This document shows positions 52,129-60,686 of a stretch of 64,000 nucleotides of DNA, in pieces (position 1 is the first letter of the stretch; every line of letters begins with the position of its first letter). Origin of the DNA: Phenylobacterium koreense (GTDB taxonomy: Bacteria; Pseudomonadota; Alphaproteobacteria; Caulobacterales; Caulobacteraceae); the NCBI RefSeq assembly GCF_040545335.1, contig NZ_JBEPLU010000003.1, positions 124,001 to 188,000 of the forward strand. The letters run 5' to 3'. Made by a program: the position numbers and the translations under genes. A model generated the notes under the pieces. That model searched no databases. It was not told the origin of the DNA and was given only the letters and a program-made list of their open reading frames with translations.

Positions 52129-53352
52129 ATGGCTAAGATCAAAGTCGCGAACCCCGTCGTAGACATCGACGGGGACGAAATGACCCGCATCATCTGGAAG
52201 TGGATCAAGGACAAGCTGATCTTCCCGCATCTGGATATCGACCTCGACTACTACGACTTGGGGATCGAGCATCGCGACGCGACTGAGGACAAGGTCACCG
52301 TCGAGGCTTCGGAGGCGATCAAGCGCCACGGCGTCGGCGTGAAGTGCGCCACCATCACCCCGGACGAAGCCCGCGTGGAAGAGTTCGGCCTGAAGAAGAT
52401 GTGGAAGTCGCCGAACGGCACCATCCGCAACATCCTCGGCGGCGTCGTCTTCCGCGAGCCGATCATCTGCAAGAACGTTCCGCGCCTCATCCCGGGCTGG
52501 ACCCAGCCGATCATCGTCGGCCGCCACGCGTTCGGCGACCAGTACAAGGCCACCGACTTCCGCGTGCCCGGCAAGGGCAAGCTGACCATGAAGTGGGAAG
52601 GCGAGAACGGCGAGACCCTCGAGCACGAAGTGTTCGACTTCCCGGGCGGCGGCGTCGCCATGGGCATGTACAACGTCGACGAGTCGATCCGCGAGTTCGC
52701 GCACGCCTGCCTGAACTACGGCCTGACCCGGAAGTATCCGGTCTACCTCTCGACCAAGAACACGATCCTCAAGGCCTATGATGGCCGCTTCAAGGATATC
52801 TTCGCCGAGATCTACGAGGCGGAATATGCCGCCAAGTTCAAGGAAGCGGGCCTGACCTACGAGCACCGCCTGATCGACGACATGGTGGCCTCGGCCCTCA
52901 AGTGGTCGGGCGGCTTCCTGTGGGCCTGTAAGAACTACGACGGCGACGTCCAGTCCGACCAGGTCGCCCAAGGCTTCGGCTCGCTGGGCCTGATGACCTC
53001 GGTCCTGATCACGCCGGATGGCAAGATCATGGAAGCCGAAGCCGCCCACGGCACCGTGACCCGCCACTACCGCCAGCATCAGCGCGGCGAGTCGACCTCG
53101 ACCAACTCGATCGCCTCGATCTTCGCCTGGACCCAGGGCCTGAAGCACCGCGCCAAGCTCGACGGCAACGAGGCGCTGGCCCACTTTGCCGACACCCTTG
53201 AGAAGGTCTGCGTCTCGACTGTCGAAAGCGGCTCGATGACCAAGGACCTGGCGCTGCTGGTCGGCGACACCCAGGGCTGGCTGACCACCGAGGGCTTCAT
53301 CGACAAGGTCGCCGCCAACCTCGACGTGGCCCTGGCCAAGTCGGCCGCCTGA
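52129..53352 (+). CDS. icd: NADP-dependent isocitrate dehydrogenase
   Basis: A 407-residue isocitrate dehydrogenase that makes 2-oxoglutarate and NADPH in the citric-acid cycle. It belongs to the subfamily II (eukaryote-like homodimer) type: [53 protein letters not shown] (substrate serine loop), [42 protein letters not shown] and [15 protein letters not shown]. Length is normal. It is followed by DUF2939 after 7 bp. Confidence 0.97.
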   Translation: MAKIKVANPVVDIDGDEMTRIIWKWIKDKLIFPHLDIDLDYYDLGIEHRDATEDKVTVEASEAIKRHGVGVKCATITPDEARVEEFGLKKMWKSPNGTIRNILGGVVFREPIICKNVPRLIPGWTQPIIVGRHAFGDQYKATDFRVPGKGKLTMKWEGENGETLEHEVFDFPGGGVAMGMYNVDESIREFAHACLNYGLTRKYPVYLSTKNTILKAYDGRFKDIFAEIYEAEYAAKFKEAGLTYEHRLIDDMVASALKWSGGFLWACKNYDGDVQSDQVAQGFGSLGLMTSVLITPDGKIMEAEAAHGTVTRHYRQHQRGESTSTNSIASIFAWTQGLKHRAKLDGNEALAHFADTLEKVCVSTVESGSMTKDLALLVGDTQGWLTTEGFIDKVAANLDVALAKSAA

Positions 53353-53359
53353 GACGGCT

Positions 53360-53917
53360 ATGAACGCCCGCGCGGCAAGAGACATCGATCTCGGTCGCGC
53401 GGTCTTTCGGCTGATCGTCACTCTGATCGTGGGAACGGCGCTGGCCTTCGCGGCCGCGCCGTTCTTCGCATTCAGGGCCGTGCAGGCCGCCGCCCGGGAT
53501 GGCGATGGGCATGCCCTGAGCCAGCTCGTCGATTATCCCGCCGTCCGTCAGGGTCTGCGCGATCAGGTCGGGACGGAGCCTGTCGCCGCGCCTGCTCCGC
53601 CGGACATCTGGACCGATCCGGTCGGCGCGGTGAAACGCGCCATCGAGCCGATCGTCCCGACGCCCCGCTCAGTGGAGCCGTACCTCAGCGCATCGGGCCT
53701 CTACGCGCTTTCGCGCGGCTACGCCCCCAGTGCGGCGCCGGCCGGCGATGAGGGCCGCAGGCCGCCGCGTTTGCGCTATTGGGATCCGAACCGCGCGCGA
53801 TTCCTGGCCCGCCCAAGAGGCGAAAAGGATCCGGCGAAGAGCGTCGTCTTTACCTTCGAGCGCCGCGACTGGTTTACCTGGAAACTGGTGCAGATTCGTC
53901 TTCCGGAGCACCCATGA
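53360..53917 (+). CDS. DUF2939 family protein
   Basis: A 185-residue protein of the DUF2939 family. A hydrophobic N-terminal helix FRLIVTLIVGTALAFAAAPFFAF anchors or exports it. FRAVQAAARDGDGHALSQLVDYPAVRQGLRDQV is the conserved part, followed by PVGAVKRAIEPIV..SVEPYLSASGLYAL. Function is unknown. It starts 8 bp after icd and its stop overlaps the RNase T2 ATG, so the three may be on one transcript. Confidence 0.85.
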   Translation: MNARAARDIDLGRAVFRLIVTLIVGTALAFAAAPFFAFRAVQAAARDGDGHALSQLVDYPAVRQGLRDQVGTEPVAAPAPPDIWTDPVGAVKRAIEPIVPTPRSVEPYLSASGLYALSRGYAPSAAPAGDEGRRPPRLRYWDPNRARFLARPRGEKDPAKSVVFTFERRDWFTWKLVQIRLPEHP

Positions 53918-54609
53918 GACTGGTTCTGGCGGCCATCGCCGCCTCTACCCTGGCTGGCCCGGCGCTCGCCCAGACCTGCGCCATTCCCCGAGACATCCGC
54001 GCTCCCGTAGCCAGTCCGCCCCCTACCCGCGAGATCGTCAGGGACGCGCCGACCGCCTCGTACATGCTGGCGCTCACCTGGTCGCCTCAGTATTGTGCGG
54101 GACGGCAGAACGCCCGCAGCGCGCAGGTCCAGTGCCGCGACAACCGCTTCGGCTTTGTCCTGCATGGGCTTTGGCCCAACGGCGCCGGCTCACGACATCC
54201 GCGCTACTGCGCGCCGGCTCAGGCGCTGCAAGTCTCGACCGTTCGCAAGCATCTCTGCATGACGCCCTCGGCCGATCTGCTGCAGCATGAATGGGCGGCG
54301 CACGGAGTCTGCGGATGGCGAACTCCTGAGGCCTATTTCAAGCAGGCGGCCGAGCTTTGGGGCGGCCTGCACAAACCTAGCCTCAGCTTCGCGAACGGCC
54401 GGGCGACGACGGCCGGCGAGATCCGCCGCGCCTTCGTTGCGGCCAATCCCCAACTGCGCCGCGACGGGCTCTATGTGAAGGTCGCCAAGGGCGGTTGGCT
54501 GGAGGATGTCCGCGTCTGTTACGACCTGCGGTTCCGGCCCACGGCCTGCCGCGGCGGCCTGGGCGCGCCTGACAGGGCGACGGTGAAGGTGCGCTCGGCC
54601 CGGCTCTGA
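53914..54609 (+). CDS. Exported ribonuclease T2 family protein
   Basis: A 231-residue endoribonuclease. A signal peptide MRLVLAAIAASTLAGPALAQ is followed by the two active-site blocks of the T2 family: FVLHGLWPN (CAS1, His) and HEWAAHGVC (CAS2, His and Glu), with cysteines that would form the usual disulfides. Activity is expected in the periplasm on RNA. It starts with an ATG overlapping the DUF2939 stop. A scavenging role with the nucleotidase and acid phosphatase elsewhere is an inference. Confidence 0.92.
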   Translation: MRLVLAAIAASTLAGPALAQTCAIPRDIRAPVASPPPTREIVRDAPTASYMLALTWSPQYCAGRQNARSAQVQCRDNRFGFVLHGLWPNGAGSRHPRYCAPAQALQVSTVRKHLCMTPSADLLQHEWAAHGVCGWRTPEAYFKQAAELWGGLHKPSLSFANGRATTAGEIRRAFVAANPQLRRDGLYVKVAKGGWLEDVRVCYDLRFRPTACRGGLGAPDRATVKVRSARL

Positions 54610-54681
54610 CCCTTCTTCGAACTTGACCGCAGGACCTGCGCCGCCATCCTTTGGCCCGTCCCCAGCTCGGAGAGAAAAGTG

Positions 54682-55611
54682 ATGCGCACCGTTCTTGCGG
54701 CCTGCCTGCTTGCCGCCGCCACGCCCGCCGCCGCCGCCGAGGTCTGCTCCGCCTGGCGGCCGGCGGAGAATATCGGCCAGCTCGACACCAGCGTCGTGAA
54801 CGAAGCCAGCGGCCTGGACGTCTCGGCGCAGTTCCCGGACCGGCTCTACCACAACAACGATTCCGGCGACGGCCTGCGCTTCTACGTCTCGCGCATGAAC
54901 GGCCAGGATGCCCGGACGGTCGAGATCGAAGGTCCCAAGCCTGTCGATATCGAAGAGCTATCCCTCGGGCCGTGCGGGGATGAGGGCCAGTGTCTCTACC
55001 TGGGCGACATCGGCGATAATCCGGCCCGGCGGGACGAGGTGGCGTTCACCATCGTCCGCGAGGTCGAGAACTTCCCCGACAAGGTCACACCCTTGCGGGT
55101 CGTTCGTGCGCGCTATCCCGACGGCGCGCACAACGCCGAGGCCTTCGCGATCCACCCCGATGGCGACCTCTATCTGGTCACCAAGCCGGCCGACCGGCTG
55201 ATGATGAATCCGGTCCCGGCCAAGGTCTATCGGCTGACCGCAACCCAGCTCCGCGCCACTGACCAGGTGCAGACCTTCGAAAAGGTCGGCGAGATCGACC
55301 TGCCGAAGATCATGGGAACCCGGCCCTTTCCCGGATCGATCCCCACCGCCATGGATATCAGCGCCGATGGCCGCCGCGTCATCCTGCTGACCTATATGGA
55401 CGCCCTGGAGATCGGCCTGGACCTCAAGAACGGCCTGCCGCCGTTCGAGCAATGGACCGAGGGCAAGGACTACCGTGTGGTCGAGCTCGACACCCTGCCT
55501 CAGCAGGAGGCGGTCTCGTGGCTGCCCGACGAGACGGGCTTCCTCTACAACACCGAACTCACCCGCGGGGCGCAGACCGCGCCGATCAAGAAGGTCGCCT
55601 GCGGCGGCTGA
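54682..55611 (+). CDS. Exported beta-propeller-like hypothetical protein
   Basis: A 309-residue exported protein (MRTVLAACLLAAATPAAAA). It has repeated blade-like segments: LYHNNDSGDGLRFYVSRMNG, VDIEELSLGPCGDEGQCLYLGDIGDN, AFAIHPDGDLYLVTKPADR, TAMDISADGRRVILLTYMDAL and EAVSWLPDETGFLYNTEL. These alternate Asp/Gly turns and beta strands and look like a propeller. No known catalytic motif is present. The ATG at 54682 follows GGAGAG; GTG 54679 is possible. It follows the RNase T2 gene by 72 bp. Confidence 0.7.
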   Translation: MRTVLAACLLAAATPAAAAEVCSAWRPAENIGQLDTSVVNEASGLDVSAQFPDRLYHNNDSGDGLRFYVSRMNGQDARTVEIEGPKPVDIEELSLGPCGDEGQCLYLGDIGDNPARRDEVAFTIVREVENFPDKVTPLRVVRARYPDGAHNAEAFAIHPDGDLYLVTKPADRLMMNPVPAKVYRLTATQLRATDQVQTFEKVGEIDLPKIMGTRPFPGSIPTAMDISADGRRVILLTYMDALEIGLDLKNGLPPFEQWTEGKDYRVVELDTLPQQEAVSWLPDETGFLYNTELTRGAQTAPIKKVACGG

Positions 55612-55625
55612 GACGCAAAAGAAAA

Positions 55626-55647
55626 GGGCCGAGGTTTCCCTCGGCCC
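55626..55647. terminator. Bidirectional terminator between the propeller-like and PEPxxWA genes
   Basis: A perfect 9-bp stem GGGCCGAGG/CCTCGGCCC (55626-55634 with 55639-55647) with loop TTTC lies between convergent stops. On the minus strand four T follow (AAAA at 55622-55625), so it serves the PEPxxWA gene best. On the plus strand only two T follow. Confidence 0.8.
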
Positions 55648-55671
55648 TTCGCTTAAGCCCTGGCCGCCTGC

Positions 55672-56310
55672 TCAGGCGGCGGCGAGAACGTTACGGCGAC
55701 GGCGGATCGTCGCGCCGGCCAGGCCGAAGCCCGTGATCATCATCGCCCAGGTCGCCGGTTCCGGAACCGCCGACTGCATCGGCGCCTGCACATACTCGAA
55801 GTTGCCGCTGACAACCGCGCCGTACTTCTTACCAGGGGTGGTGCCGAACCAGCCTTCGTTGAAGCTCGTCGGGTTCAGCGTCACCTTGAGCTGACCTCCG
55901 TTGCCGAAGGTGAAGATTTCCGGGGCGTCCCAGGTCACCGCGCCGCCCTGGCTGATGACGAAGTTGAAGCCGAAGGTTTCACCTTCGACCGGGCCGCCCG
56001 ACCAGGGGCCGTCCGGCTGCAGGAAGTTGAACTGAACGGCGATGTTGCGCGGCGAGGTGTCTTCACCCCAGGCGACGTCCGTTTCGTTCGTCCAGATGGT
56101 GAACAGGCCGATCGGGCCCGAGTTGTCACCGACGTCAAGGTCGAAGTTGAAGGAATTGTAGAGGCCGGTTTGGACCTCAAGGCCCGAGCCGCTGTTGTTG
56201 GCCGTCACGTTCGCGACATTGCCAGAGAAGGTGACAGCCGCTTCAGCCGCCGGCGCGGCGGTGAAGCTCAAAGTCACGGCCGCAGCCGCGGCAGGCAAAA
56301 ACTTAAGCAT
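55672..56310 (-). CDS. PEPxxWA-CTERM sorting domain protein (second copy)
   Basis: A 212-residue secreted protein with a signal peptide (MLKFLPAAAAAVTLSFTAAPA). The body is beta-rich with many Asn and Gly, SGNVANVTANNSGSG and NFDLDVGDNSGPIGLF. It ends with the sorting signal PEPATWAMMITGFGLAGATI followed by RRRR and NVLAAA. The tail is nearly identical to that of the gene at 21.5 kb, but the rest differs. The start ATG at 56310 has AGGA eight bases upstream; ATG 56319 is also open. Exosortase is not encoded here. Confidence 0.88.
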   Translation of the reverse strand: MLKFLPAAAAAVTLSFTAAPAAEAAVTFSGNVANVTANNSGSGLEVQTGLYNSFNFDLDVGDNSGPIGLFTIWTNETDVAWGEDTSPRNIAVQFNFLQPDGPWSGGPVEGETFGFNFVISQGGAVTWDAPEIFTFGNGGQLKVTLNPTSFNEGWFGTTPGKKYGAVVSGNFEYVQAPMQSAVPEPATWAMMITGFGLAGATIRRRRNVLAAA

Positions 56311-56522
56311 AAGAGCCATCCTAAACAGTGATCCTGCGCCACCTGGCGCCCCTGGGATGGTGAACTAAAGTTTAACATCTTTTACGGCAACGCTGTTCGC
56401 CTGAGAAGCGCATTCCCCGGACGACATTCAACGAGCATCGTTCATTTGCCACCAGAACTTGCTCCGGTCGGGCGAGCAAAACCCCCGCAAGCCGGGCTGA
56501 AAGGCGCCTCCAGGAATCAGAA

Positions 56523-56551
56523 ATGGCGCGCAGGCCACGCCCACGCGCCAT
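56523..56551 (-). terminator. Hairpin after alaS
   Basis: On the minus strand ATGGCGCG (56544-56551) pairs with CGCGCCAT (56523-56530) and is followed by TTCTG. It lies 26 bp beyond the alaS stop. The T-run is weak, so the terminator call is moderate. Confidence 0.6.
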
Positions 56552-56576
56552 CTTCAGTTGCAGGCCAGGAGGGGGC

Positions 56577-59213
56577 CTAGACGGAGAGGATAGCCTTGAT
56601 CGCGGCGAGGCCCTCGGCCGCCTTCGCGCCGTCCGGAGCGCCACCCTGGGCGAAGTCCGGTCGGCCGCCGGCGCCCTGCCCGCCCATCGCCTGGACCGCC
56701 GCCTTGGCGAGGTCCACCGCGCTGAACTTGCCGGCCGCCGAGCCGGTGACCGCGACGGTCACCGCCGCCTTGCCGTCAGCCGCCCCCACCAGGGCGATGA
56801 CCCCGTCGGCGAGCTGCTTCTTGAACTCCTCGGCGATCGGACGCAGGTCCTTGCCGCCGACGCCTTCCATCACCCGGGCGATGACCTGCACGCCGCCGAT
56901 CTCCTCGGGCCCGGAAGCCCCGCCGCCGCCCCCGCCCATAGCGAGTTGGCGCTTGGCGTCGGCCAGTTCCTTCTCGAGCTTGCGGCGCTGGGCCTCCAGC
57001 GCTTCGACGCGGGCGCCGACCTCGGCCACCGGGACCTTGAACTGGTCGGCGAGCGACTTGGCGACGCCGGCCTGATCCACCAGCCAGCGGCGCGCCGCCT
57101 CGCCGGTCAGCGCCTCGATCCGACGCACGCCGGCGGCGACCCCGCTCTCCGAGATGACCTTGAAGAGCGCGATGTCGCCGGTGCGAGCCACGTGCGTGCC
57201 GCCGCAGAGTTCGACCGAATATTTGCCCTCGCCGCTCAGCGCCTGCCCCAGCGACAGGACCCGGACGCTCTCGCCGTACTTCTCGCCGAACAGGGCCATG
57301 GCCCCGGCCTCGATCGCCTTTTCGGGCGCCATCTCCTCGGTCACCGCCGGCAGGTTCTGCCGGACCACCGCATTGACCTCGGTCTCGATCCGATCGAGTT
57401 CCTCGGCCGTCACCGGGCCGCCGTGGCTGAAGTCGAAGCGGATTCGCTCGCCATCGACCATCTGGCCCTTCTGAGAGACATGCGGCCCCAGCACGTTGCG
57501 CAGGGCCGCGTGCAGCAGGTGGGTCGCCGAGTGGTTGGCGCGGGTCGCGGTGCGCAGGTCCGGATCGACCGCCAGCCGCACCTCGGCGCCGACCGACAGT
57601 TCGCCCTGCAGCACCTCGATCTCATGGACAAAGAGGTCGCCGGCTTGTTTCTGGGTGTCGAGCACGCGCGCCTTGCCGCCCGCCCACTCGATCTCGCCGA
57701 CATCACCGGCCTGGCCGCCGCTTTCGGCGTAGAAGGGGGTGCGGTCGAACACGGCCAGGACGGTCTCGCCGCTCGTGGCCTTCTCGACCCCGGCGCCACC
57801 CGACACCAGGGCCAGCAGCTTGCCCGTCGCCTCGGTGGTCTCGTAACCGAGGAATTCGGTGGCCCCAAGCCGATCGCGGATGCCGAACCATTCGGCCGCC
57901 TGGGCCGCCTGGCCCGAACCGGTCCAGGCCTCGCGCGCCAGTTCGCGCTGGCGCTTCATGGCGTCCTCGAAGCCGTCAAGATTCACGCTGAGCCCCTTGG
58001 CGCGCACCGCGTCCTGGGTCAGGTCTAGCGGGAAGCCGTAGGTGTCATAGAGCTTGAAGGCGGTTTCGCCGGACAGCATGTCGCCCGGCTTCATATTGGC
58101 GGTCGCCTCGTCCAGAAGCGCCATGCCGCGGCCCAGGGTGCGGCGGAAGCGCTCTTCCTCCTGGCGCAGGGTCTCGACGATCACCGGCTCGGCGCGGCGC
58201 AGTTCCGGATAGGCCTCGCCCATCTCCGCCACCAGCACCGGCGCCAGGCGGTGCATCAGCGGCTCCTCGGCGCCCAGCAGGTGCGCGTGGCGCATGGCCC
58301 GGCGCATGATCCGGCGCAGGACGTAGCCGCGGCCTTCGTTCGACGGCGAGACGCCGTCGGCGATCAGGAAGCTCGTCGAACGCAGGTGATCGGCGATGAC
58401 CCGGTGCGACGGGCCGTTGGTGCCGTCGCCGACGAGGTCCTTCGAAGCCGCGATCAGCGTGCGGAAAAGGTCGACGTCATAGTTGTCGTGGACGCCCTGC
58501 AGCACCGCGGCGATGCGCTCCAGGCCCATGCCGGTGTCGATCTGCGGCTTGGGCAGGTCGATGCGGCGGCCGTCGGCGAACTGCTCGAACTGCATGAAGA
58601 CGAGGTTCCAGATCTCGACGAACCGGTCGCCGTCCTCGTCCGGGCTGCCCGGAGGACCGCCGGGGATGTGTTCGCCGTGATCGTAGAAGATCTCCGAGCA
58701 CGGCCCGCAGGGGCCCGTGTCGCCCATGGACCAGAAGTTGTCGTTGGTCGCGATGCGGATGATCTTCTCGTCGGGCAGGCCCGCGATCTTCTTCCAGAGC
58801 GCAGCCGCCTCGTCGTCGGTGTGATAGACGGTGACGCACAGCTTCTCGGGCGGAAGCTTGAACTCCTTGGTCAGCAGGGTCCAGGCGTGCTCGATCGCGC
58901 CTTCCTTGAAATAGTCGCCGAAGGAGAAGTTCCCCAGCATTTCGAAGAAGGTGTGGTGGCGCGCGGTGTAGCCGACATTGTCCAGGTCGTTGTGCTTGCC
59001 GCCGGCGCGGACCGACTTCTGCGACGAGGCCGCGCGCGGCGCAGGCGGCGTCTCGGCGCCCGTGAAGTAGTTCTTGAACGGCACCATCCCCGCATTGACG
59101 AAGAGCAGGGTCGGGTCGTTCTGCGGAACGAGCGGAGCCGACGGAATGATCAGGTGATCATTCTTTTCGAAATAGCCCAGAAACGCGGTCCTGATCTCGT
59201 TAAGGCTCGGCAT
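56577..59213 (-). CDS. alaS: Alanyl-tRNA synthetase
   Basis: An 878-residue class II synthetase. The N-terminal catalytic core begins [20 protein letters not shown] and includes [23 protein letters not shown]. The editing domain has [14 protein letters not shown] (HxxxH) and [12 protein letters not shown], and the C-terminal part has a glycine-rich C-Ala linker (GGGGGG) and oligomerisation region. Length is standard. It charges tRNA-Ala and edits Ser and Gly. recA lies upstream on the same strand, with a terminator between. Confidence 0.98.
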   Translation of the reverse strand: MPSLNEIRTAFLGYFEKNDHLIIPSAPLVPQNDPTLLFVNAGMVPFKNYFTGAETPPAPRAASSQKSVRAGGKHNDLDNVGYTARHHTFFEMLGNFSFGDYFKEGAIEHAWTLLTKEFKLPPEKLCVTVYHTDDEAAALWKKIAGLPDEKIIRIATNDNFWSMGDTGPCGPCSEIFYDHGEHIPGGPPGSPDEDGDRFVEIWNLVFMQFEQFADGRRIDLPKPQIDTGMGLERIAAVLQGVHDNYDVDLFRTLIAASKDLVGDGTNGPSHRVIADHLRSTSFLIADGVSPSNEGRGYVLRRIMRRAMRHAHLLGAEEPLMHRLAPVLVAEMGEAYPELRRAEPVIVETLRQEEERFRRTLGRGMALLDEATANMKPGDMLSGETAFKLYDTYGFPLDLTQDAVRAKGLSVNLDGFEDAMKRQRELAREAWTGSGQAAQAAEWFGIRDRLGATEFLGYETTEATGKLLALVSGGAGVEKATSGETVLAVFDRTPFYAESGGQAGDVGEIEWAGGKARVLDTQKQAGDLFVHEIEVLQGELSVGAEVRLAVDPDLRTATRANHSATHLLHAALRNVLGPHVSQKGQMVDGERIRFDFSHGGPVTAEELDRIETEVNAVVRQNLPAVTEEMAPEKAIEAGAMALFGEKYGESVRVLSLGQALSGEGKYSVELCGGTHVARTGDIALFKVISESGVAAGVRRIEALTGEAARRWLVDQAGVAKSLADQFKVPVAEVGARVEALEAQRRKLEKELADAKRQLAMGGGGGGASGPEEIGGVQVIARVMEGVGGKDLRPIAEEFKKQLADGVIALVGAADGKAAVTVAVTGSAAGKFSAVDLAKAAVQAMGGQGAGGRPDFAQGGAPDGAKAAEGLAAIKAILSV

Positions 59214-59311
59214 GGCTCGTCAGACGTTGGAAACGGAAGAAATAGATATGGGAGCTCGCCTGTCCGGCGCCGCCCCATCGGCGACCGTTTACGGATTTTG
59301 GCGGCCCCCGC

Positions 59312-59351
59312 AAAGAAAAAGGACGCCTGGACGGTCTGCGTCCAAGCGTCC
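59312..59351 (-). terminator. Intrinsic terminator of recA
   Basis: On the minus strand GGACGC and TGGAC arms (59340-59351 with 59321-59332) pair with one mismatch, followed by TTTTTCTTT (59312-59320). It lies 111 bp past the recA stop and before alaS. Confidence 0.85.
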
Positions 59352-59462
59352 TTGCGCATCATCGGCGTCCGTGCGGGGGCATGCCCGCCGGGCGGGTCCG
59401 GATGTCGGGTTGGAGGCCTCTCCGGTTCCGGTGGGCTGTGACGGCCGGCCGGCGATGCGAAC

Positions 59463-60536
59463 CTAGTCCTCGTCAGAACCCTCGTCACCGGTCGGGCCGA
59501 CCAGCAGCTCTTCCTCGATCGCCTCGCGGGCGCCGCGCACCTGACGCTCGATCTGATTGGCGATGTCGGGGTTGTTCTTCAGGAATTCACGGACATTGTC
59601 GCGGCCCTGGCCGATGCGGGTGGAGTTCCAGGAGAACCAGGAGCCGGACTTCTCGATGACCCCGGCCTTTACGCCCAGGTCGATGATCTCGCCCAGCTTG
59701 GAGATCCCCTCGCCGTACATGATGTCGAACTCGACCTCGCGGAACGGCGGGGCCACCTTGTTCTTCACCACCTTCACGCGGACATTGTTGCCGAGGATCT
59801 CGTCGCGCACCTTCACCGAGCCGGTGCGGCGGATATCCAGGCGAACCGAAGCGTAGAACTTCAGCGCGTTGCCCCCGGTGGTCGTCTCGGGGCTGCCGTA
59901 CATCACGCCGATCTTGTGCCGGATCTGGTTGATGAAGATCACCAGGGTCTTGGCCTTGGAGATGGACGCGGTCAGCTTGCGCAGCGCCTGGCTCATCAGA
60001 CGGGCCTGCAGGCCGGGAAGCTGGTCGCCCATCTCGCCTTCGATTTCCGCGCGCGGCGTCAGGGCCGCCACGGAGTCGATGACGATGACGTCGATGGCGC
60101 CGGATCGCACCAGGGTGTCGGTGATCTCGAGCGCCTGTTCGCCGGTGTCGGGCTGGGAGACCAGCAGGTCATCCAGGTTCACGCCGAGCTTGTTGGCGTA
60201 CTGCGGATCCAGGGCGTGCTCGGCGTCGACGAAGGCGGCCACGCCGCCGGCCTTCTGAACCTCCGCCACCACGTGCAGGGCCAGGGTCGTCTTGCCCGAG
60301 CTTTCCGGACCGTAGATTTCGATGATCCGCCCCTTGGGCAGGCCGCCGATGCCCAAGGCGAGGTCCAGGCCGAGGGAGCCGGTGGACACCGCCTCCACCT
60401 CGATATGGCTCTTCTCGCCAAGCTTCATCACCGAGCCCTTGCCAAAGGCCCGATCGATCTGCGCGATCGCCGCTTCCAGCGCCCGCTGCTTATCGCCTTC
60501 TTCTTTTCCCACGAGCTTCAACGCCGACTGACTCAT
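59463..60536 (-). CDS. recA: Recombinase A
   Basis: The 357-residue RecA drives homologous recombination and LexA cleavage. It has the P-loop [12 protein letters not shown], the Walker B region [22 protein letters not shown], the L1/L2 DNA loops [10 protein letters not shown] and [30 protein letters not shown], and a C-terminal acidic tail EGSDED. The ATG at 60536 (MSQSALKL) is set by homology, with AAGG upstream. An alphaproteobacterial SOS box lies 93 bp upstream (60629-60643). A long-spaced terminator follows. Confidence 0.98.
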   Translation of the reverse strand: MSQSALKLVGKEEGDKQRALEAAIAQIDRAFGKGSVMKLGEKSHIEVEAVSTGSLGLDLALGIGGLPKGRIIEIYGPESSGKTTLALHVVAEVQKAGGVAAFVDAEHALDPQYANKLGVNLDDLLVSQPDTGEQALEITDTLVRSGAIDVIVIDSVAALTPRAEIEGEMGDQLPGLQARLMSQALRKLTASISKAKTLVIFINQIRHKIGVMYGSPETTTGGNALKFYASVRLDIRRTGSVKVRDEILGNNVRVKVVKNKVAPPFREVEFDIMYGEGISKLGEIIDLGVKAGVIEKSGSWFSWNSTRIGQGRDNVREFLKNNPDIANQIERQVRGAREAIEEELLVGPTGDEGSDED

Positions 60537-60628
60537 TGCAAGGCGCCCCTTGTTCCATGATTCCAACCCGACAGTCCGACGCGGGTAGCGGCTGGCCGTC
60601 GAAAGAAGGCGTACGCGCTTTGTTCGCT

Positions 60629-60643
60629 GTTCACAAGATGTTC
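60629..60643 (-). promoter_or_regulatory. SOS (LexA) box for recA
   Basis: GTTC-ACAAGAT-GTTC on the plus strand is GAAC-N7-GAAC on the other strand, the direct-repeat LexA site of alphaproteobacteria. It is 93 bp upstream of the recA ATG. A third GTTC occurs at 60622, seven bases from the first. Confidence 0.85.
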
Positions 60644-60686
60644 TTTTGGTGGCGCTCCAGCCTGTGCGTCCGGTTCTGACGCCGCT

